A DNA stretch of 64,000 bases from Lachnospiraceae bacterium. Lineage in GTDB: Bacteria > Bacillota > Clostridia > Lachnospirales > Lachnospiraceae. Made by a program: the position numbers and the translations under genes. The notes beneath the pieces are model-generated. The model searched no databases and was not told the origin of the DNA. It saw only the letters and a list, made by a program, of their open reading frames with translations. Of this stretch, positions 8,087-15,419 are shown piece by piece (position 1 is the stretch's first letter; each line of letters opens with the position of its first letter). Location of the stretch: NCBI GenBank assembly GCA_009774145.1, contig VSND01000011.1, positions 24,267 to 88,266 of the forward strand. The letters are read 5' to 3'.

Positions 8087-8434
8087 TCAATGTCCGTTTT
8101 GTGGTTCCTGTTCTTCATTTCTCGCGGCAGAATTGATTTTATGCTGTTCTCTCATTCTCTGCGCAAGTTCCGCCCGCTGTTCGTCCGTCAATTCCCGTTT
8201 GGCATCCTTCGACCTGATGGAAACAAATTTTTTCGGGAACCGGTAGGCCTTCGAGATCACCCGCCCGTCCATTTTCTCCTGCCGGTACATCTCGAACTGC
8301 TTCGGGTTCGGCTCCACCAGCCTGTCAAGCTTTTGTATCCATGACGGATTCGCCGTGTACAGTGCCGCTGTATCTTCCTCCGCATTGAAATTGATGATTA
8401 CCTCCTGTTTATATTGCAACAGTGAATAAGCCAT
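8087..8434 (-). CDS. Conserved hypothetical protein of clostridial integrative elements
   Basis: A 115-residue soluble, charged protein. The N-terminus (YSLLQYKQEVIINFNAEEDTA) and the KKFVSIRS stretch recall a small protein family found beside integrases in clostridial conjugative elements and prophages. I know no function for it. The C-terminal 35 residues are a charged helix. AAAGGA lies about 12 bases before the ATG. It is transcribed away from the integrase and toward the toxin gene. The assignment to mobile-element proteins rests on memory and on its neighbours. Confidence 0.6.
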   Translation of the reverse strand: MAYSLLQYKQEVIINFNAEEDTAALYTANPSWIQKLDRLVEPNPKQFEMYRQEKMDGRVISKAYRFPKKFVSIRSKDAKRELTDEQRAELAQRMREQHKINSAARNEEQEPQNGH

Positions 8435-8435
8435 A

Positions 8436-8573
8436 TTATCTTTTTTCCTTTCCGTTTATTGCCAAAGGCTCCAAAACCCGCCCACGAGCCGCACAGCGCG
8501 TCAGAGAGGCACTTTCGGCAGCAGGACATGTGTCCGGATGCAGGTCTGTCACTGTATATTTGATTCTTCCCAT
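8436..8573 (-). CDS. Small hypothetical protein of the integrase remnant
   Basis: A 45-residue frame begins MGRIKYTVTDLHPDTCPAAE and ends two bases before the next gene's ATG, so the pair could be translationally coupled. GGGAGGT lies directly before the ATG, which is closer than usual. It overlaps the end of the broken gene upstream by 25 bases in another frame. No family is recognised. The tight spacing and coding-like composition argue for a real small gene; the poor ribosome-site spacing argues against. Confidence 0.4.
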   Translation of the reverse strand: MGRIKYTVTDLHPDTCPAAESASLTRCAARGRVLEPLAINGKEKR

Positions 8574-8863
8574 ACCTCCCGCGCGGAAGCGTTCAGAGCT
8601 TCGAGGAAGCTTTCCTCCGACTCTTCCTATGGAGCGCTGTCGTTTATTCGGCTTTCCAGCTTCAGCAATTCGATTTCCAGCCTTTTTTCCTTCATTCTGT
8701 TATCAGCGGGACTGTTCACGAACTTGTCAATTACAGTTCCCATAACCGCAGCAATCTCTGAAAGCTTCGCGGCATCTATCTTCTTCTGATCTGACAGGGC
8801 ATTCAGGCAGGTATCAGGAACCGGCTTTGCCTGCTCCTTCCGGGAAGCCATGTACGCCAGCAT
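8549..8863 (-). pseudogene. Broken mobile-element gene with an in-frame TAG stop
   Basis: The frame from 8863 runs 78 codons to a TAG after ESRINDSAP. It then continues in the same frame for 25 more codons (ending ALNASAREVWEESNIQ) to a TGA at 8549. The part after the TAG is as protein-like as the part before it. Upstream of 8863 the frame stays open to about 8965 with no plausible ATG or ribosome site. The helical pattern is reminiscent of small phage or conjugative-element proteins such as terminase small subunits, but this is only an impression. I read it as a decayed gene. Confidence 0.5.
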
Positions 8864-9166
8864 GTCGTCGGTGTTCTGTTCTTTTTTTCGTTCGCACTTT
8901 CTCGAAATATCCGAATTTCCCCGAACAATATTCCGGAGAATGTTCCTTGATGGTCCGACAATGGCTTTTCATGGACATCTGGGCAGAATTGTCCCGCCGG
9001 AGGAAGCAATAAGAAAAGCGGTAGACGTGTGGAATCACCGGGAGAGCGACGAACGGAGAGAAGAAAGGCAGGGCTTCTGATTATGTTCACGAAGTAACAT
9101 CGGAGAAAAGACGGCGGTTTGTACTGCCGCCGGGATTCCTGAATTAAGCGAAAGGAGGATGCTTTT
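8864..9166. other. Spacer upstream of the integrase gene
   Basis: Part of it is the likely 5' end of the broken minus-strand gene (to about 8965). On the plus strand a short frame ends at 9080 (AFHGHLGRIVPPEEAIRKA), without a ribosome site. A GC hairpin (CGGCGG...CCGCCG) near 9110-9130 lies before the integrase. No excisionase gene is seen here, although one is usual at this place in Tn916-type elements. Confidence 0.4.
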
Positions 9167-10387
9167 ATGGCAGGAAAAAAGAGAGCAGACAATAAAGGGC
9201 GGATACTCTGCACAGGAGAAAGGCAGCGTCCAGAAGATAATCGATATTTGTATCGCTATTTTGATTCGACCGGAAAGAGAAGGATAATCTATGCACTTAC
9301 TCTGTCAGAACTTCGGGAAAAAGAAAAGCAGATTCAGCGCGATCTGCAAGACGGCATTGACATCAGCCGGAGCGACATGACATTGAATCAGCTTTTTCAA
9401 ATGTACATGGACAACAAAACCGATCTCCGGGAAAGCACCAGATGCAACTATATATCCGTCTGGAACAACGGCCTGAAAGATTCTGTCCTTGGAAATATGA
9501 AGATTGCGCAGATCAGGCAGATTCATATACGCTCCTTTTATTCCGAACTGGTAAAGAAAGGGCTTTCTGCGAACATGGTCAAACTGTATCACAATCTGAT
9601 TTATCCAGCGCTGGAGCTTGCCGTTGATTCTGATATCATTCGCAAGAATCCCGCAAAGGATGCAAAGAAGGGAATCGGCGGCACAAAGAAGGAGCGCACA
9701 GCCATGACCATAGCCGAACAGGGGAAACTGCTGGATTTTATCAAAGGCAGTGACAGATACCGCATCTACTATCCTATGATGGTGTTCGCCCTGTCTACTG
9801 CCCTCCGAGTCGGCGAATTAACAGGCCTGCGGTGGTCTGACGTGGATCTGAAAGAAAATATCATACATATCCGCCAACAGCTTATATACCGCAATCTGGG
9901 CGACGGCTGCCGGTTCCATGTACAGGACTTAAAGACCGAAGCCGGACGACGGGACATTCCACTGACGGCCAGCGCAAGGAAAAGCCTGATAAAGCAGAAA
10001 GAACTTTCTCTTGTGCTGGGTACCAAACAAAGGAAGGAGATTGATGGAATCACGGATTTTGTTTTTCTCAATTCACTGGGAAATCCATATGCTGCAAATG
10101 CAGTTAACTTTATGCTGAAAAATGTCGTAGAGGCATATAACAGATCCGAGCGGGCAACGGCTGCCCGGGAAGATCGGGAAATGAAACTGCTCCCCCACAT
10201 CTCCGCCCACATCTTACGGCATACTGCCTGTACCAGACTGGCAGAATCCGGAATCGATCCAAAGACATTGCAGTATATCATGGGACATTCCAGCATCGCC
10301 GTTACCATGGATATTTACAATCATGTAGACACTGCCCGAGTAAAAAATGAGATGGAGAAGGCGGAGGATGTCATAAAATACGGATGA
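9167..10387 (+). CDS. Tyrosine recombinase / site-specific integrase (Tn916 Int type)
   Basis: A 406-residue integrase. It has an N-terminal arm-binding domain (residues 1-65, three-stranded AP2-like), a SAM-like core-binding domain (about 70-165) and a catalytic domain (about 185-400). All catalytic residues are present: Arg214 in ALRVGEL, Lys256 in LKTEAGRRD, His348 and Arg351 in HILRH, His374 in MGHSS and Tyr384 in DIY. AAAGGAGG precedes the ATG. It should cut and join DNA at short att sites of an integrative element. The rest of such an element is missing: only a few small genes lie upstream and no conjugation genes are present, so this is a remnant or a very small island. Confidence 0.92.
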   Translation: MAGKKRADNKGRILCTGERQRPEDNRYLYRYFDSTGKRRIIYALTLSELREKEKQIQRDLQDGIDISRSDMTLNQLFQMYMDNKTDLRESTRCNYISVWNNGLKDSVLGNMKIAQIRQIHIRSFYSELVKKGLSANMVKLYHNLIYPALELAVDSDIIRKNPAKDAKKGIGGTKKERTAMTIAEQGKLLDFIKGSDRYRIYYPMMVFALSTALRVGELTGLRWSDVDLKENIIHIRQQLIYRNLGDGCRFHVQDLKTEAGRRDIPLTASARKSLIKQKELSLVLGTKQRKEIDGITDFVFLNSLGNPYAANAVNFMLKNVVEAYNRSERATAAREDREMKLLPHISAHILRHTACTRLAESGIDPKTLQYIMGHSSIAVTMDIYNHVDTARVKNEMEKAEDVIKYG

Positions 10388-10461
10388 AACATTACGGAGC
10401 ACTGTTTTCCATGGTGGTTCGTATTTTCTTTTGGGATTTGTCATAAAATCGTCATAAAATC
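10369..10461 (+). repeat. Three GTCATAAAA repeats at the integrase 3' end
   Basis: GTCATAAAA occurs at about 10369, 10439 and 10450, the last two in tandem. The first lies in the last codons of the integrase. Spaced short repeats like these could be integrase arm-binding sites near the element end. Confidence 0.35.
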
Positions 10462-10471
10462 AGGCTCTTAC

Positions 10472-10482
10472 GGAAATCCTGA
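10472..10482 (+). repeat. Candidate right attachment repeat
   Basis: Second copy of GGAAATCCTGA (see 7450-7460), 85 bases after the integrase stop codon and before the hsp20 promoter. Confidence 0.3.
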
Positions 10483-10532
10483 TACCGAGAAATCCCGTAT
10501 CTCCGCCGATTTCACACTTTTTTCACAAAAAA

Positions 10533-10559
10533 TTAGCACTCACCTCTTGACATTGCTAA
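10533..10559. promoter_or_regulatory. CIRCE operator (HrcA site), slightly degenerate
   Basis: TTAGCACTC, 9 bases, CATTGCTAA. The consensus is TTAGCACTC-N9-GAGTGCTAA, so the left half is perfect and the right half matches 7 of 9. It overlaps the -35 box of the hsp20 promoter, so HrcA binding would block polymerase. Confidence 0.75.
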
Positions 10560-10575
10560 TATTTTGTTATATAAC
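10547..10575 (+). promoter_or_regulatory. hsp20 promoter
   Basis: TTGACA, 17-base spacer, TATAAC, inside and just after the CIRCE element. A further palindrome, TGTTATAT-N5-ATATAACA, spans the -10 region at 10565-10585. Confidence 0.75.
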
Positions 10576-10642
10576 ATATATAACAAATAAAACAGCAACG
10601 GATTTTACAGAAATCCGCCACATACACAAGGAGGTATGAATT

Positions 10643-11083
10643 ATGTTATTAACTGATATTTTTGGAAGAAGCTTTATGGATGACTTTTTTGAAGATTTTG
10701 CAAATTCCTCTTTCTACCGTCCAAACCGGATCGGAAGTGCTCCTGCAATGAAGGCAGATGTACAGGAACTTGACAACGCTTACCAGATTGATCTGGAGCT
10801 TCCTGGATTCCAGAAGGAAGACCTGCATGCAGAACTGAAGGATGGTTATCTCACGATCAAAGCCACCCACCAGAACACGGAAGAACAGAAAGATGCCAAA
10901 GGCAGATATATCCGTCAGGAACGGTACACCGGCCATTACCAGAGAAGCTTTTATGTAGGTGATGATATCACTCAGGAAGATGTTCATGCAGCCTTTGAAA
11001 ACGGCGTCCTGAAGCTGTCCGTCCCGAAGAAGGAAGTACAGCCAAAGGTGAATGAAAGCAGAACCATCCTGATTGAAGGCTGA
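10643..11083 (+). CDS. Hsp20/alpha-crystallin family small heat-shock protein
   Basis: A 146-residue ATP-independent holdase chaperone that keeps unfolding proteins soluble in the cytoplasm. The N-terminal 30 residues are Phe/Asp-rich (DIFGRSFMDDFFEDF). The alpha-crystallin domain covers about 38-135, with the typical LELPGFQKEDLHAELKDG and the A-FENGVLKLSVPKK strand. The C-terminal tail carries RTILIEG, an IxI-like motif used in oligomer assembly. AAGGAGGT lies 9 bases before the ATG. The promoter carries a CIRCE operator, so it is predicted to be induced by heat through HrcA. It is a single-gene unit closed by a terminator. Confidence 0.95.
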   Translation: MLLTDIFGRSFMDDFFEDFANSSFYRPNRIGSAPAMKADVQELDNAYQIDLELPGFQKEDLHAELKDGYLTIKATHQNTEEQKDAKGRYIRQERYTGHYQRSFYVGDDITQEDVHAAFENGVLKLSVPKKEVQPKVNESRTILIEG

Positions 11084-11122
11084 ATGGGTTCCACAATATA
11101 AATCCTTCCGTTCTTCCAGATC

Positions 11123-11154
11123 AGACAGAGGGCCCATCAGGCTCTCTGTCTTTT
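11123..11154 (+). terminator. Terminator of hsp20
   Basis: AGACAGAG pairs with CTCTGTCT, with a GGCC/GGCT extension, followed by TTTTA. Confidence 0.7.
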
Positions 11155-11368
11155 AATCAGCACATAACAAAACCGAATCATCTGAAAACCTGTGGCATAA
11201 TAGTATTATCAGGAAGCATTTCGAAATCCATTCCAAGATGCCGAACTGGTCCGATGCCAGCAGCACCTCTGTGATAATCCTGCTCTCATTCTCTGGAAAT
11301 CCAAACTTCCGAAAAGCATCCCCGCAGAATCGCTCCAATACTTCAACCGGAAAATACATGTGTGACAT
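11153..11368 (-). pseudogene. 5' fragment of an Ldh2/malate dehydrogenase family oxidoreductase
   Basis: The first 45 codons (MSHMYFPVEVLERFCGDAFR, then ENESRIITEVLLASDQFGI) match the start of the Ldh2 family (YiaK, malate/lactate/2,3-diketogulonate dehydrogenases), where VLLASD-x-x-GI is normally followed by SHG. After that point the frame runs 26 unrelated codons and stops, so about 300 residues including the catalytic part are missing. The start is intact, with AGGGAGGT before the ATG. In intact genomes YiaK-type genes accompany TRAP transporters, and a TRAP fragment lies next door. Confidence 0.7.
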
Positions 11369-11522
11369 TTTATTTTACCTCCCTGTAAAAAATCAGGTGG
11401 TACCAGCTTTATGGCTCCTCTTTTACTTTTTCAGTATACCGCATTTCTTTCCTGTGCACATCCATCCTTTCAGCAAGGCAGGACAGCAATACTGCCCCGC
11501 CCCTTCTCGTGCTTTTCAGGTT

Positions 11523-12104
11523 TTAATTATTGTTTACTACATCTATCTCCCATGTCAGCATGTCTGAAGTTTCCTCACTGATGGCTTTTGCCTTATCATA
11601 CCAGTAATCAGTAAAAGCTTCCTGAATCTCTTTCATGGCTTCCTCCGAGAATTCCGTAACCGTGACTTCTTTTTCACTGGCCAGCAGATCACTGAAACTT
11701 TCTTCCTTGCTCTCGCTTGCCGTCCACTCTTCTGCCAACATGTCCTTCATTGCGTCCATCATGATCTGACGGTATACCTCCGGAAGTCCGTTCCAGAAAT
11801 CCTGATTATAGATACTTTCACCAGAAGTCTCTACCCCATTTACCACGCCGGTACTCATGGCCGTATAGATATCGGAAAATGGAAGCGGCACAGTGCTGAA
11901 TCCCATTTTGTCAAATGTATCTATGGTGATTTGCGTGGTGGGAACCCGGATCAGTACATTCTGGCAGTCTTCCAGCGTACTGATTTTTGTGGAAGTATTC
12001 ATCCACCGGAAATAACACATCAGGTATCCCATCCAGCCAGTATTCGTATTCTTCAGCACTTTCTCCTTCAGCCAGTCTCCAACCTGTCCGTTCAGAACAT
12101 TCAT
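11523..12104 (-). pseudogene. 3' fragment of a TRAP transporter solute receptor (DctP family)
   Basis: The last 193 or so codons of a DctP-type periplasmic/extracellular solute receptor remain. They include the conserved RVPTTQITIDTFDKMG and ADI-like segments, FSDIYTAMSTGVVNGVE and the C-terminal helix. The N-terminal third with the signal peptide is gone. Homology appears to start near 12104, just where a LacI-family fragment begins on the other strand. The membrane subunits DctQ and DctM are absent. A fragment of this kind cannot function in import. Confidence 0.7.
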
Positions 12105-12834
12105 AGACCGGGAACACCCATATACCCGTGAGGAACTCCGTCTCCTGATTAACACTCTGGACTGCGACGGTATTGCCATCTCGCCCGTCAATATTCCAGG
12201 CATTACGGAAATAATTGAATGGGCGGAAAAAAAACGAGTCCCCATGGTCTTTTATAATGTAGATCAGCCGAACTGTTCCCGACTCAGCTTTGTAGGCTGT
12301 GATTATGTGAAAGCCGGCAGAATCGCCGCCGGTCTCGCCGCCTTTGCCAGCAAAGATGAAGGAAAGATCTGTATTTTATCCTCAAAAGTCGCTAACCTTC
12401 CCAGTTTTGAAGATCGCGTAGCCGGCTTTCGTGAAGAACTTTCCGCCCATTACCCTCATATGGAAATTGTAGAAAATACACTTCTTGACGGTGACCAGTT
12501 TGACTGTTATGACACTATCCGGAAAATCATTGCCCGTCATCCTGATATCTGCATTATCTATCTGGTAAATCCCGGTGACTACAGTGCCTGCCATGCCATC
12601 AGCAAAGCAGTCGGAAAGCGAAAGATCCGAATTATCACCAACGACCTGATGGAAGAGCAGATACCAATGCTTCAGTCCGGTCTGATCTCCGCCACCATTG
12701 ATCAGGAACCGCTGCGCCAGGGCAGCCTCCCGTTGGAGATTCTTTTCAATCACCTCGCCATGGGGATTCGGCCGCCTGCCAATCCAGTATATACCAGACT
12801 TTCCATTATTATTGGACAGAACAGTCCTGCATAA
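12105..12834 (+). pseudogene. C-terminal domain of a LacI-family regulator, DNA-binding part lost
   Basis: About 240 codons of a periplasmic-binding-protein-like effector domain. They read DREHPYTREELRLLINTLDC, then DGIAISPVN, VPMVFYNVDQ, SFVGCDYVKAGRIAAG and ending TRLSIIIGQ. This is the ligand domain of LacI-type repressors or sugar-binding proteins. No ATG with a ribosome site precedes it and no helix-turn-helix or signal peptide is present. It probably once controlled the neighbouring TRAP genes from a divergent promoter that has been deleted. Confidence 0.65.
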
Positions 12835-12849
12835 AATATCTTCCAGCCG

Positions 12850-12890
12850 AAAAGAGCCGCCTGATGTATCTACCATCAAATGGCTCTTTT
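12850..12890 (+). terminator. Terminator of the LacI-like fragment
   Basis: AAAAGAGCC pairs with GGCTCTTTT over a long loop, followed by GCTTCTTTTC. Confidence 0.7.
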
Positions 12891-12982
12891 GCTTCTTTTC
12901 TGTACATTTTCTTCATTCACTTTTTCAAAAAAGGTGCTTGTTTTAAGAGATTTGAAACAGTTTTTACACAAAGAGACAGTTA

Positions 12983-13540
12983 TTACTCCTCCCCTTCTTC
13001 CAGATACGACAAAATCCCCATACTCACCGCCCAGGCGATTTGATTCTGATAGTTGTCCTCCTGCAGTTTTTTAGCCTCCTCCCAGTTGCTTAAGAACCCG
13101 CATTCCACAATTACAATCGGCACTTCTGTTTTCTTCAGCAAATAATAACTCTCGTTTGCTTTCGCCTGCCGATGATTCTCCGGGTCCACATAGGCGACCA
13201 GTTTTTTCTGAAGAGTCTCTGCCAGCCGCTGCCCCTCCTGAGAGGTTCCGTAATAAAAAACCTGCGCCCCGGTTACATATTCTTCATGGTAACTGTTCTG
13301 ATGGATGCTGACCACACAGTCCGGCTGCGTATCATTTATCAGCGTACAGCGGTTCTTCATATCCTGAACTTTTTTATTCGATGTCTGTTCTTCATATAAT
13401 CCCGCATCTGTTTCTCTGGTCATTACAACTTTTACATCCTGCTGTTCCAGAAGCTTCTGTACCTTTTTTGCAATGATCAGATTCAGATCCTTTTCCAGAG
13501 AATCATCCACTCCGATCTTCCCGGGATCGTTTCCCCCATG
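12983..13540 (-). pseudogene. cwlD: cwlD-type spore cortex amidase, 3' part (split gene)
   Basis: From the recombination point the frame reads HGGNDPGKIGVDDSLEKDLN and continues through the whole catalytic domain of an Amidase_3 N-acetylmuramoyl-L-alanine amidase. VSIHQNSY supplies the second zinc histidine, and VPIVIVECGFLSNWEEA carries the catalytic Glu. The first zinc ligand (DAGHGG) is encoded 5 kb away at 18614-18774. Together the parts give about 235 residues, the size of CwlD (237 in Bacillus subtilis). CwlD works in the mother cell to make the muramic lactam that germination enzymes need. Without excision this part has no start signal, since the frame before CAT is element DNA. It is called a pseudogene only in the integrated state. 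Confidence 0.85.
13536..13540 (-). repeat. Left att core of the cwlD element
   Basis: CATGG on the gene strand. Gene side: GGGAAACGATCCCGG. Element side: ATCACTCCCTCCA. See also 18614-18618. Confidence 0.75.
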
Positions 13541-13590
13541 TGGAGGGAGTGATTGCAGACCGAAAAAGTAGCACTTAATCATTTTTATGT

Positions 13591-13621
13591 AAAAAATCAG
13601 GGGAAGAACTCCCTCCCCTGA
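13591..13621 (-). terminator. Terminator after the Rpn-like gene
   Basis: TCAGGGGA pairs with TCCCCTGA, followed on the minus strand by TTTTTT. It would keep element transcripts from entering the cwlD 3' part 50 bases further on. Confidence 0.8.
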
Positions 13622-13637
13622 AATCATAATTATTTTA

Positions 13638-14531
13638 TCACACTGATACATTGTCATTCTGAAGGCGAATAAGTTCTGCCTCTGTAAAACCGGTAACTTC
13701 CATGATATCTGTGATATCAATATTGCGTTTCAGCATTTTCAGAGCCATTTCGGTGATCCTCTCCTTAGTCTTTTGATTTGCATATTCCACTTTTTCTTTT
13801 TCATAAAGCTGCCCTAACTGAGTCATATTAATCCTCCTTCTTATCTGCTCCAGATATTCTCTGCTGATAAACTTATCACTTGCAACAATTACACCTGACA
13901 AGGCAAAAATCCGCTGTTTTTCATTCGTTATTTGTTCTGCCAAATCTACCACTTTCTCCAGCATAACCCGCTTTCCTTCAGAGCCTGGCATCGTCAAAGG
14001 AAGGATGACCAGTTTCATCAAATCATCATCTTCAAGTGGTATGTCAGAATGAAGTTTCTGTTGGATGGTCTTAAACGACGCCTCACCATCTATATGAGAT
14101 AGAAACGCCTGTTCTGTGCGTAATGTAAAACAGTTGGTTTCCAAAGTTGACTCTGCACTTTTCACATCACCGGTATAGATAACAATCAAACGCAGATCGA
14201 ATTTTTCCTCCTCTTTATAGTATCTTTCCATAACCCGTGCAATATAATTTAGATATTTTATCTTATTCTGCCTTTTATATTCAGCCTCATAATCAACAAT
14301 AGCATATGTTCCATCTTCTAACAAAAACAGGTTGTCAATGTCCTTTTCGTTCGCTGAAATTTTAGGCAGATTGGTCGGAAGCAACTCCCGTATAGGTGGA
14401 AGATCCATTCCATATGCTGCAAAGCTTTTCTCTTTATAAGTTTGACTAAGAATCTTAAACAAAATATCCTTATTCTGATATGCAATTCCTTCCGGCATCA
14501 TTTCCTCCGTATCATTTTCCGCTTTTCTCAC
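13638..14531 (-). CDS. Rpn/YhgA-like PD-(D/E)XK nuclease family protein
   Basis: A 297-residue protein of the Rpn family (recombination-promoting nuclease, often annotated as putative transposase). It opens with the family's YQNKDILFKILSQTYKEKSF. IDNLFLLEDGTYAIVDYEAEYK holds the D-(x)n-E-x-K nuclease-like core. The C-terminal 100 residues are helical and end in a short helix-turn-helix-like segment (ITDIMEVTGFTEAELIRL). Rpn proteins cut DNA and raise recombination in Escherichia coli. The role here is unknown. Its start overlaps the stop of the Fic gene (ATGA), so the two are translationally coupled. Confidence 0.75.
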   Translation of the reverse strand: MRKAENDTEEMMPEGIAYQNKDILFKILSQTYKEKSFAAYGMDLPPIRELLPTNLPKISANEKDIDNLFLLEDGTYAIVDYEAEYKRQNKIKYLNYIARVMERYYKEEEKFDLRLIVIYTGDVKSAESTLETNCFTLRTEQAFLSHIDGEASFKTIQQKLHSDIPLEDDDLMKLVILPLTMPGSEGKRVMLEKVVDLAEQITNEKQRIFALSGVIVASDKFISREYLEQIRRRINMTQLGQLYEKEKVEYANQKTKERITEMALKMLKRNIDITDIMEVTGFTEAELIRLQNDNVSV

Positions 14532-15292
14532 TCAATATTGGACTTTTTCTTTGCACGCTCCATCTGCCTGCGCCATGTTTTTACTGTCTGCGCTTTTAGA
14601 AAAGTCTGTAATGGCTTTAAATCCTGAACAGAGTCCCACGCCTCCAATGCATCATAGTACGCCCTTCGGTCCTCTTCATGAACCGTAATCGGCGGATGCA
14701 TATGCATGACCAGAAAATAATTCATGGTCATCCTGCCTGCACGACCATTCCCATCAGCAAATGGATGAATATTCTCAAACTTTGCATGAAAATAAGCTGC
14801 CGCAGTAAGGGCATTTTTGTCCGCTACGTCCGCAAGCCCTTCTAATAATTCTGACATCTCTTCTGACACATCTTCCGGAGACGCTCCCACCTCTTCTCTG
14901 CCGGTCACATAATCATGATGCCTGTATTCTCCCGGACGTTCTCCCAGCTGCCATCTCCGTGAATCGTACGTATTTTGCGTCAAAATTCTCTGAAACTCTT
15001 TTATCAGACCCTCATCCAGAAGACGCTTCTCCTGAAAGGCTGTTAAAAACAACTCATATGCTTCTTTTGCGTTTCGTATTTCAAACAGAGTCTTTAAATC
15101 TCCTGTGTAAGCAGTTACTCCATCATGCTCAAATATCTCTCTGGTATCATGATAGGTGATTTTCTCGTTTTCTATCCTGCCGGAGTGATATGCAAATGCA
15201 ATACTGTGACCATTCAGAGCTTCCGCCAGTTCCGCATCTGTAGTGATTTTTTTCTGCTGCCAAAGCGCAACTGCCTTTTCGTAATCTGTCAT
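14528..15292 (-). CDS. Fic family protein, class II with inhibitory helix
   Basis: A 254-residue Fic-domain protein. The active motif HPFADGNGRAGR begins at His176, with the catalytic His and the phosphate-binding GNGR complete. Near the N-terminus SGRIEN (residues 37-42) matches the inhibitory motif (S/T)xxxE(G/N), whose Glu blocks ATP binding until displaced. That places it among self-inhibited class II Fic proteins. These usually transfer AMP onto a target protein; the target is unknown. The last 40 residues are basic. A ribosome site of fair quality (AAAGAGGAG) lies upstream. It forms a two-gene unit with the Rpn-like gene inside the serine-recombinase element. Confidence 0.88.
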   Translation of the reverse strand: MTDYEKAVALWQQKKITTDAELAEALNGHSIAFAYHSGRIENEKITYHDTREIFEHDGVTAYTGDLKTLFEIRNAKEAYELFLTAFQEKRLLDEGLIKEFQRILTQNTYDSRRWQLGERPGEYRHHDYVTGREEVGASPEDVSEEMSELLEGLADVADKNALTAAAYFHAKFENIHPFADGNGRAGRMTMNYFLVMHMHPPITVHEEDRRAYYDALEAWDSVQDLKPLQTFLKAQTVKTWRRQMERAKKKSNIE

Positions 15293-15419
15293 GTTATACT
15301 CCTCTTTTCCACCTTGTCAATGTAAGATGCCCTTTTTGCTTCTCTCCCCTTCTATCGATCTGTTATGATTTATCTTATCATAAAGCATGAAAATAATCCA
15401 TACCACCTCCAGCACCAGT

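Noticed and set aside
8827..9080. Short plus-strand frames before the integrase as an excisionase gene
   Set aside because: Neither has a ribosome site or the helix-turn-helix pattern of excisionases. The region is better explained as the 5' part of the decayed minus-strand gene.
12244..12834. Intact sugar-binding protein starting at 12244
   Set aside because: The ATG is inside the domain, has no ribosome site, and homology runs about 45 codons further upstream. It is a truncated regulator.
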